Source: Leptodactylus fallax | Lineage: Eukaryota > Chordata > Amphibia > Anura > Leptodactylidae | Reading direction: 5' to 3' | DNA length: 64,000 nt | NCBI GenBank assembly: GCA_947044405.1 | Contig: CAMRHE010000170.1 | Location: 124,001-188,000, forward strand | Shown: positions 1 through 10,092 of the stretch, in pieces | Position numbering within the stretch: position 1 is the stretch's first letter | Layout: each line of letters starts with the position of its first letter | The notes under the pieces: generated by a model | The model's input: only the letters and a program-made list of their open reading frames with translations | What the model was told of the DNA's origin: nothing | Database searches by the model: none | Made by a program: the position numbers and the translations under genes

Positions 1-380
1 TCCTGTATTGCTGGATTGCGCTACTGGACTAGTTTTAGGCCATTCTTTTTACCACTGTAGCGGTATTAAAGACCCCATTGTTAAGGGTCTCAAAGAGTTT
101 GTGTGTATAAATTTTTTGGGTAAGTATGGTTTTCTCCCTACCAATTTAAACTTTCCTCCTGAGACAATGGTTGTCTCTTATATAGGGGAGGACTCTGTAC
201 GCTTCCTTTTGTTTACTACTGTCTGCATTTTTTCAGATCTCCCAATACTGTTGTGACTGATGTCCTCCTCTGCTTCTGGTGGCAGCGGCAACTCCAGGAG
301 GGAAAGCTCCTCTATGCAGAAACATTTCGCTTATACAGAGTGCGACATCTCTCTGCCTGATGGTATGAGGAGCGTGAAAG
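1..380 (+). mobile_element. DIRS retrotransposon A, left piece (5' region and gag start)
   Basis: This is the left part of a DIRS element that resumes at 7575 after a 7.2-kb LTR element. Two observations support the assignment. The ATG at 260 begins a Ser-rich peptide (MSSSASGG) that resembles one encoded on the minus strand near 25,100 in DIRS B. The short duplication AAAG flanks the LTR element, and the reading frame of this piece continues in the right piece when one copy is removed. Positions 1-259 would be the 5' leader. The true 5' terminal repeat lies outside the window or is not recognisable. An 82-codon open stretch at 8-256 has no motif I recognise. Confidence 0.6.
260..380 (+). pseudogene. 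DIRS A gag, N-terminal fragment
   Basis: The frame opens at ATG 260 and runs open to the LTR insertion at 381. The peptide is Ser/Gly-rich at the start and then acidic. It is cut after 40 codons by the Gypsy insertion, so it is a broken gene. The remainder of gag is at about 7575-8560. Confidence 0.5.
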
Positions 381-1371
381 TGTAAGAGACAGCCAATGTT
401 GTCCTAAGCTTTATTTGTCTGTATAAATTGTTAATGTTGAATGTATTTCTGTGATTCTGTTCCTTTAAGACAGCAGCCATTGTAATTGTGACATGATGCT
501 GGAGTGAGACCCCCCCCCCTTTTATGTCAGCCTGCCTGTTCTGCAGACAGAGTGTGAGCAGAGAAGCAGGAAGTGACGAGACAGAGAGCAGCAGCCATCT
601 TGGCAAGAGAGAAGACAGGTGTCTGTGCTGTGTTGAACTGGTGTGGATATTTTTCTGTACAGCTAAGCTGTATCTTGGTCCAGAGACAAACAGAGTGTAA
701 AGAGACAACAGTTCTAGTGAGTCCACGTGAAAGGAACTGTGCTCAGTGGCTGATCAGTGAGACTGACATTGTGACTGTGTATATGGATACCACAGATAGA
801 GACTCACAGTGCTGTTGATGTACTGGACAGCACCTGCTAAATCCCGGCTTACATCCCAGCTCAGTGTATGGATTCGGCAGGACTGTCAGTGTGCTGAGTG
901 GAATCTGCTGTTGGATTACATTGCATTCATTGGGTTTCCCTGTTAAAGAGGACTTCATTTCTCCTGAGATCCTGATAACAGTGAGGAGAGGACGCTTCAC
1001 TATAAAAGAAAGGAACGACTTTGGGCCCCACCGCGCGCTTCTATGGACTGTAAGCGGTCCACCTGGACCACTGGGGAAAAGGGGGTGCACCCAAATGTGA
1101 TGTCAGGGTCAGTTAGGGATAGTTTTGAGTATATTGTTCATTCAGTGTCCATACTGCAGAAGTGGACAGAGTAAAAGTAGAAACCATTGCAGAATTTGCC
1201 TTGAAATTGTTCATGCTATATTGTATATTTTGCTTGTCTTTATCCCTGTCATTTTACCTTCAAATAGCCTTTATTAACTTATAGTAAATATATATTCTTT
1301 TCTTGAACTACCGCGTGTGCGTTCATTTCTGGTTGCGGAGTCCAAACCACCTGCCTTGCTCTCGGTTCACA
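381..1371 (+). repeat. Gypsy-1 5' LTR
   Basis: Direct repeat of 6584-7574, with TG...CA ends. A TATA-like TATAAAAG at 1001-1008 could be the promoter. A run of ten C residues near 511-520 is the same in both copies. Differences from the 3' copy that I could see are at about 713-714, 806, 1015 and 1146. Confidence 0.93.
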
Positions 1372-1391
1372 AATTGGCGTAGTCGGCAGGA
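1372..1391 (+). other. Gypsy-1 primer-binding-site-like sequence
   Basis: Directly after the 5' LTR, TTGGCGTAGTCGGCAGG contains the TGG that would pair with a tRNA CCA end. I could not assign the tRNA species with confidence. Confidence 0.55.
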
Positions 1392-1404
1392 TCCGCTTAC
1401 CAGA

Positions 1405-2430
1405 ATGGACGGTGACGCACCCGTTAGAGAGAATGGTGCTGGAGGAAGAATGCCAGCAGGGGCTATAATGAGTCAGTTTGCTAAATTTGATGGCAATAAT
1501 ATGTCAGTGAGTATGTGGGTGGAACAGATACGAATGATACAGCGAATGTACCAGACCGCACCAGAAGTACTAGTAGAGCTAGCAATATTGACATTACAAG
1601 GGGATGCTAAGACCACGGTGATACTGAGGCCATTTGAACAAAGGCAGACATTTGAGCAAGTAGTCCAGATTCTAGAAACCATCTATGGAGAAACTGCATT
1701 GCTGGGGTCTCTGCAGGCTCGGTTCTTCCAGAGGGTACAACAGGAGAATGAAAGCCTTCCCCAATATGCAAATGCCCTACAAGAACTGCTCCGAGATATT
1801 CAAGGGAAGGAAAGAGGGGGCTCGCCAGCCTTCTGTAACCCTGATCGGACTCTCCGTGACCAGTTTGTCCTGGGGATACGTGACGGCAGTTTAACTGTGA
1901 CTATGCAGGATTTTATACGACGAGAGACTGATGCTAAATTCCATGATGTACAGGTAGAGGCCATCTCCCGTGCCAATAGTATGGTCCCGAAGCCCCAGAC
2001 CGCAGTTGGAGTTACTTTGTCACAGGGGGCTAGTTCTGGCTCAGAGACAGTAGAAAAGGGGACGGTTAAAGAAATTCTCACAGTAATGCAGAAACTGCAA
2101 GAGCAAATGGAACACTTGCACACCCGTTGTGATGAACATTCTATGAAAATTGCAGACTTCCAGAAAACTGGAGGTGAAAGGGTGAGCCGTCCATACCCAG
2201 AAAATCAGAATCACCCACCACCCCGCTGGAGGGATGAGGATGGGACCTACCGAAGGGGTCCAAATCATTTAGTGCAGTGCTCAGGAGAAATCGAAGGGGC
2301 TTACCGAAGGGGCCCAAACAGATGGCCAGAACGACAGGAGATACGCTGCTGGGAGTGTGGACGGATGGGCCACGTTGCTGCTAGATGTCCAGAGCAGCGA
2401 CAAACTTATGAGAGACCGCCGTTAAACTGA
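1405..2430 (+). CDS. gag: Gypsy-1 Gag polyprotein
   Basis: Structural protein of the retrotransposon particle. I chose the ATG at 1405, just after the PBS; the same frame is open further upstream into the LTR, but those codons would not be in the packaged RNA leader. This gives about 341 residues. The middle is a capsid-like helical region (EQVVQILETIYG and similar), followed by a charged linker. Near the C-terminus is one CCHC zinc knuckle (CWECGRMGHVAARC: C-x2-C-x4-H-x4-C) for nucleic-acid binding. The frame ends in TGA at 2428-2430, overlapping the pol frame and next to a slippery heptamer. There are no internal stops. Confidence 0.9.
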   Translation: MDGDAPVRENGAGGRMPAGAIMSQFAKFDGNNMSVSMWVEQIRMIQRMYQTAPEVLVELAILTLQGDAKTTVILRPFEQRQTFEQVVQILETIYGETALLGSLQARFFQRVQQENESLPQYANALQELLRDIQGKERGGSPAFCNPDRTLRDQFVLGIRDGSLTVTMQDFIRRETDAKFHDVQVEAISRANSMVPKPQTAVGVTLSQGASSGSETVEKGTVKEILTVMQKLQEQMEHLHTRCDEHSMKIADFQKTGGERVSRPYPENQNHPPPRWRDEDGTYRRGPNHLVQCSGEIEGAYRRGPNRWPERQEIRCWECGRMGHVAARCPEQRQTYERPPLN

Positions 2431-5400
2431 AGTTCCCTGCTGCTGTAGGGCGTGTAGTAGGGGAGACTGACAAGAAGACTATGTGGGGAGAATGCCCTAA
2501 TGATGACCTGATCGCTGCAAGTCCTGTTATACAGGTGGAAATGGAGGGTATTCCGGTTACCGGAATGATTGACACGGGTTCCCAAGTAACGACCTTGAGT
2601 AGAGACTGTTATGAACGGTACTTCCAGCAACATGTGAAATATGATCCCCATACATTCGTACGAGTGGTCGCAGCTAACCAGTTACCAGTTCCAGTCGTGG
2701 GAGTGGCCTGGATGAATGTCCGGGTATGTGGCCAAGATCTAGGTAGGAAAGGCATTGTGGTGGTACAGGAGTCACATGAAGTAAAGGTCCCTGTCATTTT
2801 GGGGATGAATGTGTTAAAAGAATTAGATCAGATCCTCTTTGAAAAGAAAGGTCACGGTTATTGGAAAGAAACCACCACCCATCGGCCTACTCAAACAGCT
2901 TTCCAGCGGCTGATCCGGACATGTGGCTTACAGAAAAGTTCGGATGCACAACGTCCTCTGGCTCGAATTTCAGTTCCTTTGCATACAAAAGTTACACTGC
3001 CACCCAGTCGGGAGACAATAGTGTCTATGCCCGTAGGCACCTGTCGGAAACTAGAGGGCATAGCTGTGTTGGTAGAACCACTGCAGGCAGCCGAAGGAGG
3101 TGTTGATCCGCTAGTGGCCCGTTCCTTGGCAATAGTTCGCAATGGAAGAGTACCACTTCGATGTGTAAACACTCAGGACCAGAGTGTGGACCTGACCCCA
3201 GGGAGGCAGCTGGCTAACATCTATGTGACTCCGGAGGAAGTAAGGAAAGTAACTCCAATGCAGCTGAAGCCGACTGAAAGGGATGAGTGGACCGTAACTG
3301 TGTCCATGGGAGAAGATGAGGAACCCATCTCTGAATGGAATGGCCGTGCAATTCGAGAACAGATGAAGATGGATGCAAGTTCATGTTCTCTGGAATGGGT
3401 GCAGAAGGTAGATGAGCTGTTGTGGGAGAACCGAGCCGCCTTTGCACGGTATGCTGAAGATTTTGGATGTACCACAGGGATCTACCATGAGATTCCCACA
3501 GGAGACACCCCTCCAATTAGAGAGCGCTACCGACAAATTCCTCCACAGTTGTATCAGGAAGTAAAAGAACTGTTAGCTAAGATGCTACAGGGTGGGATCA
3601 TCCAAGAAAGCCAGAGTCCCTGGGCGGCTCCTGTGGTGTTAGTAAGAAAAAAAGATGGGTCCATCCGATTTTGTGTAGACTATCGGAAGTTAAACGCTTG
3701 CACCGTACGAGATTCCTACCCCTTGCCACGGATTGAGGAGTCTCTCTCAGCGCTGGGGAGAGCCCGGTACTTCTCCTCACTAGATCTGGCTAGTGGGTAT
3801 TGGCAGGTGCCGATGGCCACAAAAGACAAGGAGAAGACGGCATTCATCTTGCCCATGGGACTATACGAATTTAACCGGATGCCCTTCGGGTTGACAAATG
3901 CACCCGGAACGTTTCAGCGGTTGATGGAGAAATGTCTCGGTGACTTCAACTTTGAGTTCACTCTCATCTACTTGGATGACATTATAGTGTATTCTGCGAC
4001 CTTTGAAGACCATCTCCACCAGTTGGGGCAAGTATTTCGAAGATTGCGGGAACATGGGCTCAAATTGAAACCCAGTAAATGTCGGTTGTTCCAATCTGAA
4101 ATTGATTACTTGGGTCACCACGTATCAGGAGAAGGGGTGAGACCATCAAGAGACAAGATAGCGGCTGTTCAAGATTGGCCAATACCGACTACCCTGCGAG
4201 AAGTGAGGGCGTTCCTTGGAGTAGCCGGTTACTATCGACGGTTTATTAAGGATTTCGCCAAGGTAGCAGCACCACTTAATGCTCTCCTACGAGGCACATC
4301 CGGTGGTCCAAAGAACCGGTCTGTGAAGTGGGGACCTGAACAGGAACAAGCCTTCCAGGCATTGAAGGATTCACTGACAACAGCCCCAATCTTGGCATAT
4401 GCTGATTACCACTTGCCGTTCCAGCTGTATACGGATGCAAGCCTGTATGGTCTTGGAGCAGTGCTTTCCCAGCTTCAGGATGGCCAGGAGAGGGTCATAG
4501 CGTACGGCAGCCGGTCTTTGAGAGATTCTGAAAGAAACCCCGAGAATTATAGTTCATTTAAGTTGGAGCTGTTGGCACTGGTATGGGCCATGACCGAGAA
4601 ATTCTCTGAATATTTGACCGGTGCTGAAGTTTTAGTACTGACTGACAACAACCCACTAGCTCACCTGGAAAATGCCAAGCTCGGGGCGTTAGAGCAGAGG
4701 TGGATAGCCCGAATGTCTAAGTTCAATTACCGCATTAAGTATCGGTCCAAGACAGAGAACCAGAATGCTGACGGACTTTCTAGGGTAAGCGCCCAAACCC
4801 CCACAGTAGACGTGGATCATGAGTTGGAGCATGTGGAGGTGCCCGACTTCAGCAGATTTTCACAGGCCTTGGCCGCCGCTAATCAGTTTGAGATGGAGGG
4901 GACTGAAACGGCTCCTTTCTTTGGTCCCTCACGACAGGAATGGGCACAGATACAACAGACCCATGAGGGGCTGGCGCAGATGATCAAGTGTGTTGAGAAA
5001 GGCCAGAAGCCCTGTAGAGAGGAAAGAGAACGACTGACACGTGAGATATTATCTGTTCTGAGTCAGTGGGAAAAGTTGGAGATGAAAAATGGAGTGCTAT
5101 GCCGAAAGGTCTATTTACCTTCTGAGATCGACATTCGATACCAAATTGTGGTGCCTAGTGAACTGGCTCGCTCGTTGGCAGTTGAAGCTCATAATAAGAA
5201 TGGACATTTTGGTCATGAGAAGACCTTTCGTTGGTTACAGCGACTGATTTACTGCCCTGGTCTTCGTCAAATGGTCGAAGAAGTATGCCGCAGCTGTCGA
5301 ACTTGTGAGATCCATAAGGCAATAGAACAGAGAGCTCCCCTGCAAACCATCGTGACCCAGGAACCTTTAGAAATCGTCATGATAGACTATCTAATGGTTG

Positions 5401-6569
5401 GCCCATCCAATAGCGGACACCAGTATTGCCTCGTAATGGTGGATCACTTCACCAAATTTGCGGTGGTAACCGCCACCAAGGACCAGACAGCTGAGTCAGC
5501 AGCTCGTGCTCTGTGCCAAGATTTCATTCGAGTATATGGGTGCCCCCAACGCATCCACTACGACCAGGGTGCCTGCTTTGAGGGACACGTAATGAAAGAA
5601 GTTCAACGTATCTACGGGATAAAGAAGTCGCACACGACTCCATACCACCCTCAGGGAAATGGGACCTGTGAAAGATTCAACAGAACTCTGCTACAGATAC
5701 TGCGGACTCTGGAGGAAGACAAGAAGTTACAGTGGCCTCAGTTCTTGTCTGAAATGGTGTGGGCCTATAACAATCAGGTCCATTCTACAACGGGGTACTC
5801 TCCTTATACATTTCTCTTTGGGCGGTCTGGGCGAAGTATAGGAGAATTACAGTTGGATGATGTGGATGGGTTCCCTCCGAGGGATCCAACCTCTTGGGTG
5901 CGGGCGCACCGGCAGAGACTTGAGACAATCCATCGATTGGTGCGGCAGCGCCTGCAAGAACATCCCCATCCTGATAAGACCCCAGTGCAAGAAGCACCAT
6001 TGCAACCAGGCGACCTGGTGCTAGTTCGTGTCAAGAAACCCCAAGGGAAATTGGAAAGCCGATGGGAGGCTTTGCCGTATCGTGTTGTTGGCCGCAAGTA
6101 TGCGAATGGGCCAGTGTACCAGGTCCAGAAAGAAGGAACTGATTGTGTTCGAGTACTTCACCGAAATATGTTGCGCCTGTGTCATTCTGAAGGGACAAAT
6201 CATGATGGGCCTGCCAATGTGAATGAGCTCCCACAGTCAGAGAATGGAGGTGCGGAATGGGCCTCCGACGAGGAGGATGATTGTTGGCCGATCCCTGCTC
6301 CTGGGGATGTTCCACCTGTGACTACTGTATCTCCGGCCTGTGCCCCCTCTGGTGCGGAATCCACTGGTCCTTCTCAGCCCATAGCTGCAGCACCCCATAA
6401 TATACCACCGGTCCTCAGACGGACCACTAGGCCAAATGCTGGTATTCCCCCTGTTCGGTATGCGCAGGATGAGTTTGTTTGGCCTGCCATACATCGGTAT
6501 ACTACCACCTTGTGCATAAAAGTACAACCCTCTGGATATACAGTCATAGGCAGGGACTGCCAATCTTAA
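2412..6569 (+). CDS. pol: Gypsy-1 Pol polyprotein (protease, RT, RNase H, integrase)
   Basis: The frame is open from 2412, with the first ATG at 2481 and the stop at 6567-6569. Numbered from that ATG it is 1362 residues. Aspartic protease DTG is at residues 31-33. The RT palm first Asp is near 435 (SSLDLASGYW) and the YLDD box is at 497-500. RNase H begins with YTDAS near 652. Integrase has an HHCC zinc region near 900-950, then Asp 969, Asp 1028 and Glu 1064, a DD35E spacing. The C-terminal tail has a GPY/F-like segment and an acidic, Pro-rich end, but no chromodomain. All catalytic residues I checked are present, so this could be an active copy. It is probably made as a Gag-Pol fusion by -1 frameshifting. 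Confidence 0.95.
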   Translation, partial: ETAVKLKFPAAVGRVVGETDKKTMWGECPNDDLIAASPVIQVEMEGIPVTGMIDTGSQVTTLSRDCYERYFQQHVKYDPHTFVRVVAANQLPVPVVGVAWMNVRVCGQDLGRKGIVVVQESHEVKVPVILGMNVLKELDQILFEKKGHGYWKETTTHRPTQTAFQRLIRTCGLQKSSDAQRPLARISVPLHTKVTLPPSRETIVSMPVGTCRKLEGIAVLVEPLQAAEGGVDPLVARSLAIVRNGRVPLRCVNTQDQSVDLTPGRQLANIYVTPEEVRKVTPMQLKPTERDEWTVTVSMGEDEEPISEWNGRAIREQMKMDASSCSLEWVQKVDELLWENRAAFARYAEDFGCTTGIYHEIPTGDTPPIRERYRQIPPQLYQEVKELLAKMLQGGIIQESQSPWAAPVVLVRKKDGSIRFCVDYRKLNACTVRDSYPLPRIEESLSALGRARYFSSLDLASGYWQVPMATKDKEKTAFILPMGLYEFNRMPFGLTNAPGTFQRLMEKCLGDFNFEFTLIYLDDIIVYSATFEDHLHQLGQVFRRLREHGLKLKPSKCRLFQSEIDYLGHHVSGEGVRPSRDKIAAVQDWPIPTTLREVRAFLGVAGYYRRFIKDFAKVAAPLNALLRGTSGGPKNRSVKWGPEQEQAFQALKDSLTTAPILAYADYHLPFQLYTDASLYGLGAVLSQLQDGQERVIAYGSRSLRDSERNPENYSSFKLELLALVWAMTEKFSEYLTGAEVLVLTDNNPLAHLENAKLGALEQRWIARMSKFNYRIKYRSKTENQNADGLSRVSAQTPTVDVDHELEHVEVPDFSRFSQALAAANQFEMEGTETAPFFGPSRQEWAQIQQTHEGLAQMIKCVEKGQKPCREERERLTREILSVLSQWEKLEMKNGVLCRKVYLPSEIDIRYQIVVPSELARSLAVEAHNKNGHFGHEKTFRWLQRLIYCPGLRQMVEEVCRSCRTCEIHKAIEQRAPLQTIVTQEPLEIVMIDYLMVGPSNSGHQYCLVMVDHFTKFAVVTATKDQTAESAARALCQDFIRVYGCPQRIHYDQGACFEGHVMKEVQRIYGIKKSHTTPYHPQGNGTCERFNRTLLQILRTLEEDKKLQWPQFLSEMVWAYNNQVHSTTGYSPYTFLFGRSGRSIGELQLDDVDGFPPRDPTSWVRAHRQRLETIHRLVRQRLQEHPHPDKTPVQEAPLQPGDLVLVRVKKPQGKLESRWEALPYRVVGRKYANGPVYQVQKEGTDCVRVLHRNMLRLCHSEGTNHDGPANVNELPQSENGGAEWASDEEDDCWPIPAPGDVPPVTTVSPACAPSGAESTGPSQPIAAAPHNIPPVLRRTTRPNAGIPPVRYAQDEFVWPAIHRYTTTLCIKVQPSGYTVIGRDCQS
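2421..2450 (+). promoter_or_regulatory. Probable -1 ribosomal frameshift signal between gag and pol
   Basis: In the gag frame the sequence reads G TTA AAC TGA: the heptamer GTTAAAC at 2421-2427 sits directly against the gag stop codon. The pol frame is the -1 frame and is open from 2412. GTTAAAC is a known functional -1 slippery heptamer in arterivirus polymerase expression. Downstream, CCCT (2435-2438) and AGGG (2447-2450) could form a small stem. Function is inferred, not shown. Confidence 0.7.
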
Positions 6570-6580
6570 AGTGGGGGGGA
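6568..6580 (+). other. Gypsy-1 polypurine tract
   Basis: AAAGTGGGGGGGA lies immediately upstream of the 3' LTR, where plus-strand DNA synthesis is primed. The pol stop codon overlaps its left edge. Confidence 0.85.
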
Positions 6581-6583
6581 ATA

Positions 6584-7574
6584 TGTAAGAGACAGCCAAT
6601 GTTGTCCTAAGCTTTATTTGTCTGTATAAATTGTTAATGTTGAATGTATTTCTGTGATTCTGTTCCTTTAAGACAGCAGCCATTGTAATTGTGACATGAT
6701 GCTGGAGTGAGACCCCCCCCCCTTTTATGTCAGCCTGCCTGTTCTGCAGACAGAGTGTGAGCAGAGAAGCAGGAAGTGACGAGACAGAGAGCAGCAGCCA
6801 TCTTGGCAAGAGAGAAGACAGGTGTCTGTGCTGTGTTGAACTGGTGTGGATATTTTTCTGTACAGCTAAGCTGTATCTTGGTCCAGAGACAAACAGAGTG
6901 TAAAGAGACAACAGGACTAGTGAGTCCACGTGAAAGGAACTGTGCTCAGTGGCTGATCAGTGAGACTGACATTGTGACTGTGTATATGGATACCACAGAT
7001 AGAGACTCGCAGTGCTGTTGATGTACTGGACAGCACCTGCTAAATCCCGGCTTACATCCCAGCTCAGTGTATGGATTCGGCAGGACTGTCAGTGTGCTGA
7101 GTGGAATCTGCTGTTGGATTACATTGCATTCATTGGGTTTCCCTGTTAAAGAGGACTTCATTTCTCCTGAGATCCTGATAACAGTGAGGAGAGGACGCTT
7201 CACTATAAAAGAACGGAACGACTTTGGGCCCCACCGCGCGCTTCTATGGACTGTAAGCGGTCCACCTGGACCACTGGGGAAAAGGGGGTGCACCCAAATG
7301 TGATGTCAGGGTCAGTTAGGGATAGTTTTGAGTATATTGTTCATTAAGTGTCCATACTGCAGAAGTGGACAGAGTAAAAGTAGAAACCATTGCAGAATTT
7401 GCCTTGAAATTGTTCATGCTATATTGTATATTTTGCTTGTCTTTATCCCTGTCATTTTACCTTCAAATAGCCTTTATTAACTTATAGTAAATATATATTC
7501 TTTTCTTGAACTACCGCGTGTGCGTTCATTTCTGGTTGCGGAGTCCAAACCACCTGCCTTGCTCTCGGTTCACA
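6584..7574 (+). repeat. Gypsy-1 3' LTR
   Basis: Near-identical 991-bp copy of 381-1371, ending TTCACA and followed by the AAAG duplication at 7575-7578. Confidence 0.93.
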
Positions 7575-8560
7575 AAAGAAATCCGGGACTCGATTTCTCA
7601 GATCTCTAAGAATTCTCGTACTGAGAGACATTCTTAGTCAGTTCCATCAGAGGAGGAATTTCACATAATCAATGAGACGCACTCACCTGATGAAGACACT
7701 TTGTAAAATTCCAGCAGACCTCTTTTTTTCCTTGGTAAGGATGCCTAGGTTGCTGAAGTCCATCTGGTCAGAGACCGTGATGTTGAACTTGGGGAAGCCT
7801 CTAGTTCCACCAATAGGGGGCCTAGGGCCTTCCAAGTGGACGTGACACTGTATAAAGCTTTGACAGGGGAGTGGAGACATCCCAAAAAGTGCAACCTATT
7901 TATCTAGGAGGTTTAGGACCCTATTTCCCTAAGCAGGATCGTTGGGTCCCCCGCCTAAGGTGGATATGGCGGTAGCGAAATTGCTCCACTGCGCTGCACA
8001 AGTTGGCTCCAATCTCCAAGTCTCTATACATAGACGCATGGAGTGCACCCTTAGAAGGACTTATTTCTCGGCTTCTGCTCAGGCTTCTGTGGGCATTGTC
8101 TCCAATGAGCTAGCGAATAAGCTGCGCTCCGATCTGGCCCAACTGAAGTGGGACATTGACTCCAGAGTCTCCAGACGATCTATTATCCCTTATGGGTCGG
8201 TTTCCTTGGCAGCAAACTAGCGGTAGCTTCCGTACACCAAGCCAAGATGGCCGCCAAATCTCTGGCCCTCTCTACAGCTGCTAGAAGTCTATTATGGTTG
8301 AAGCCTTGGAGAGCGGACAATGCGTCCAAGTATAACTTATGCTCCCTACCCTTTGAGCTGTGTAAACATTTTAGACTTCATCATGGAAGGTCTTGTGATA
8401 AAAAGGATAAGTGCCTTCCGCAGTCTTTTAGAGGAAAAGCAGGACCTTCTGGCCGGGGCAGAAGTTATGAGCAACCGCCTCAATCTAGAGGGGCTGAACG
8501 TAAAGTTCCCCAAGGAAGGGGACAGAAAGAAGCCTGGCTGTTGACGGCTCCTGTAGCGGC
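7575..8560 (+). pseudogene. DIRS A gag, main part, broken
   Basis: Fragments in more than one frame. At 7942-8220 there is a helical segment, and at 8247-8450 a segment reading AARSLLWLKPWRAD, typical of DIRS gag-like proteins. A basic, Gly/Arg/Gln-rich tail follows (about 8430-8530). DIRS B encodes a closely similar segment (RRPLWLKPWRAD) on the minus strand near 24,050. Stops and frameshifts separate the pieces. Confidence 0.65.
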
Positions 8561-8571
8561 AAATATTCCTG

Positions 8572-9250
8572 TTGGGGGATGCCTCTCCCCTTTTTTCTCT
8601 CCTTCTGGCAGGAGAAGATCCAAGACCTTTGGTCTTACAAGAAATACAGCGGGGTTATGTGGACGATTCGCCTGCCACAAGACAGATTCATCACAACCCG
8701 CTTTCTTCCTGCACTGAAGCAGATTATACTGGAAAATTCCATTCTGGAATACCTGGGCAAGGGGGCCTTGAAAAAAGTTCCCCCCTCAGAAGAAGGTTTG
8801 AGGTCTATTCTCTAGACTTCCTACTACCAATACAGTATATGCTTATAGTCCTAATATATCTAAGTCTCTTCTTAGAGAAGAGCGTTTCTGAAGGGAGACC
8901 GGGAAGTTGGTCACATCCTTTTCTGGAAAGCAATGTTCTTGTCACTCTCGACCTAGAGGATGCGTACTTACATGTTCCAGTTATCCTCCTCACAGAAGGT
9001 ATCTGAGAATTGCTGTAACAATTGCCGGCCACAGGTGAAATTTCCAGTTTGTGGCTCTGCCCTTCAGCATTTCCTCGGCTCCCTACACCTTTACCTTGGT
9101 GGTGGCTCCAGTAACAGCCGCACTCAGACTTCAAGGTCTATTCATAATGCCATATTTGGACGACTGGCTAATAAAAGCCTAGTCAGAAACCATCCTGCTC
9201 CAGCAACTGCAGACAACTGTGTCTTTCTCCAGTATCTAGGCTAATAACCG
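8572..9250 (+). pseudogene. DIRS A reverse transcriptase, broken
   Basis: RT remnants typical of DIRS: TLDLEDAYLHVPV near 8945-8985 (motif A region) and PYLDDWLIK near 9150-9178 (motif C, with both catalytic Asp codons still present). The reading frame changes several times, so no full enzyme can be made. The RNase H region expected next is not recognisable. Confidence 0.7.
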
Positions 9251-9479
9251 GAAGAAGTCAGAGGTGATTCCTTCCGCACAGAAGAAGTTCCTGAGGTTCA
9301 GCCTGACTCTGTCTGCCTAGAAATTTCTTATAATTTCCTAGATTTCTTAAGGGTGCTATGAGACTTAGGTCAGTGGTTGAAGCTCCCGTTCCACTGGGAT
9401 CTATACACAGTTCTTTATGGCCTCTGCGACCTGCCATTGGAACCATTGGAGGAGGTGGAACTTAAGTGTCTGGCTTTCA

Positions 9480-9980
9480 AAACCACCATTTTTGCTAGCT
9501 ATCACCTCAGCAAAAAGAATACGAGAGTTGCAGGCTTTTTTCTGAAGAGCCATATATTTTTTACCCTTGGGGGTCCAGCTCAGATTTCTTCCTGGGTTTA
9601 ACCCTAAGGTGCCCTCTCGGGCTAATATCAACTAGGTGGTCTACTTACCAGTTTTCTTTCCCAGCTCCATCTTCCAAGGAGGGGAAAAAACTCCATACTC
9701 TGGATATAGTATGGTGTCTCCAAAAATGTATCTTCTGCGTACACAGCCAATCAGAAGATTGGAGAACCTCTTAATATATATGGTAGAGACAAAGGTCTCA
9801 TGGCTTCCAAAACCTCTTTATCAAGAGGGATTAAGGAAGCAATTTCTTTTTGCTCGGGTTAACATCACCCAAATTCATCAGAGTCCATTTAACCAGGACT
9901 GTGTCGGCCTCCTGGGCTGAGAGACGGTTTTGCCTTTTGAGCATATTTGTGCAGCCGCTTTTGGTCATTCCAACTAACCT
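9480..9980 (+). pseudogene. DIRS A tyrosine recombinase remnant
   Basis: Short peptides in several frames resemble the DIRS tyrosine recombinase: a segment near 9690-9720 (TLDIVWCLQKY) and a Trp-containing segment near 9895-9960 (SASWAERRF) that correspond in order to conserved parts of the catalytic half. DIRS B carries the matching region on the minus strand. The gene is heavily decayed and I could not place the catalytic Arg/Tyr. Confidence 0.45.
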
Positions 9981-10092
9981 TTGTTAAACACTATCGGTTA
10001 GATGTCCGTAGTTCAGAGGCTACTGCCTTTGGACATTCATACTGTACTGTAGTGTGAGAGAACCCTCCCTAGGGGATCTACTTGCTAAGTCT

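Larger units (their letters stand above)
381..7574 (+). mobile_element. Complete Ty3/Gypsy LTR retrotransposon (Gypsy-1)
   Basis: The element is 7194 bp with two LTRs of identical length (991 bp), each starting TGTAAG and ending TTCACA. The four bases before (377-380) and after (7575-7578) are both AAAG, a target duplication of the size Gypsy elements make. The order is LTR, PBS-like site, gag, pol (protease, RT, RNase H, integrase), purine tract, LTR. Integrase lies after RNase H, which defines Gypsy rather than Copia order. Gag and pol are both open, and the LTRs differ at about five positions by eye, so the insertion is recent. No chromodomain or envelope gene is seen. It sits inside the gag gene of DIRS A. 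Confidence 0.95.

Noticed and set aside
8..256. 82-codon plus-strand ORF as a gene
   Set aside because: No motif, and it lies in the presumed DIRS leader before the gag start at 260.
331..1100. ORFs within the Gypsy-1 LTR (and their duplicates at 6776-7303)
   Set aside because: Repeated in both LTRs, present on both strands and without protein features; chance frames in LTR DNA.
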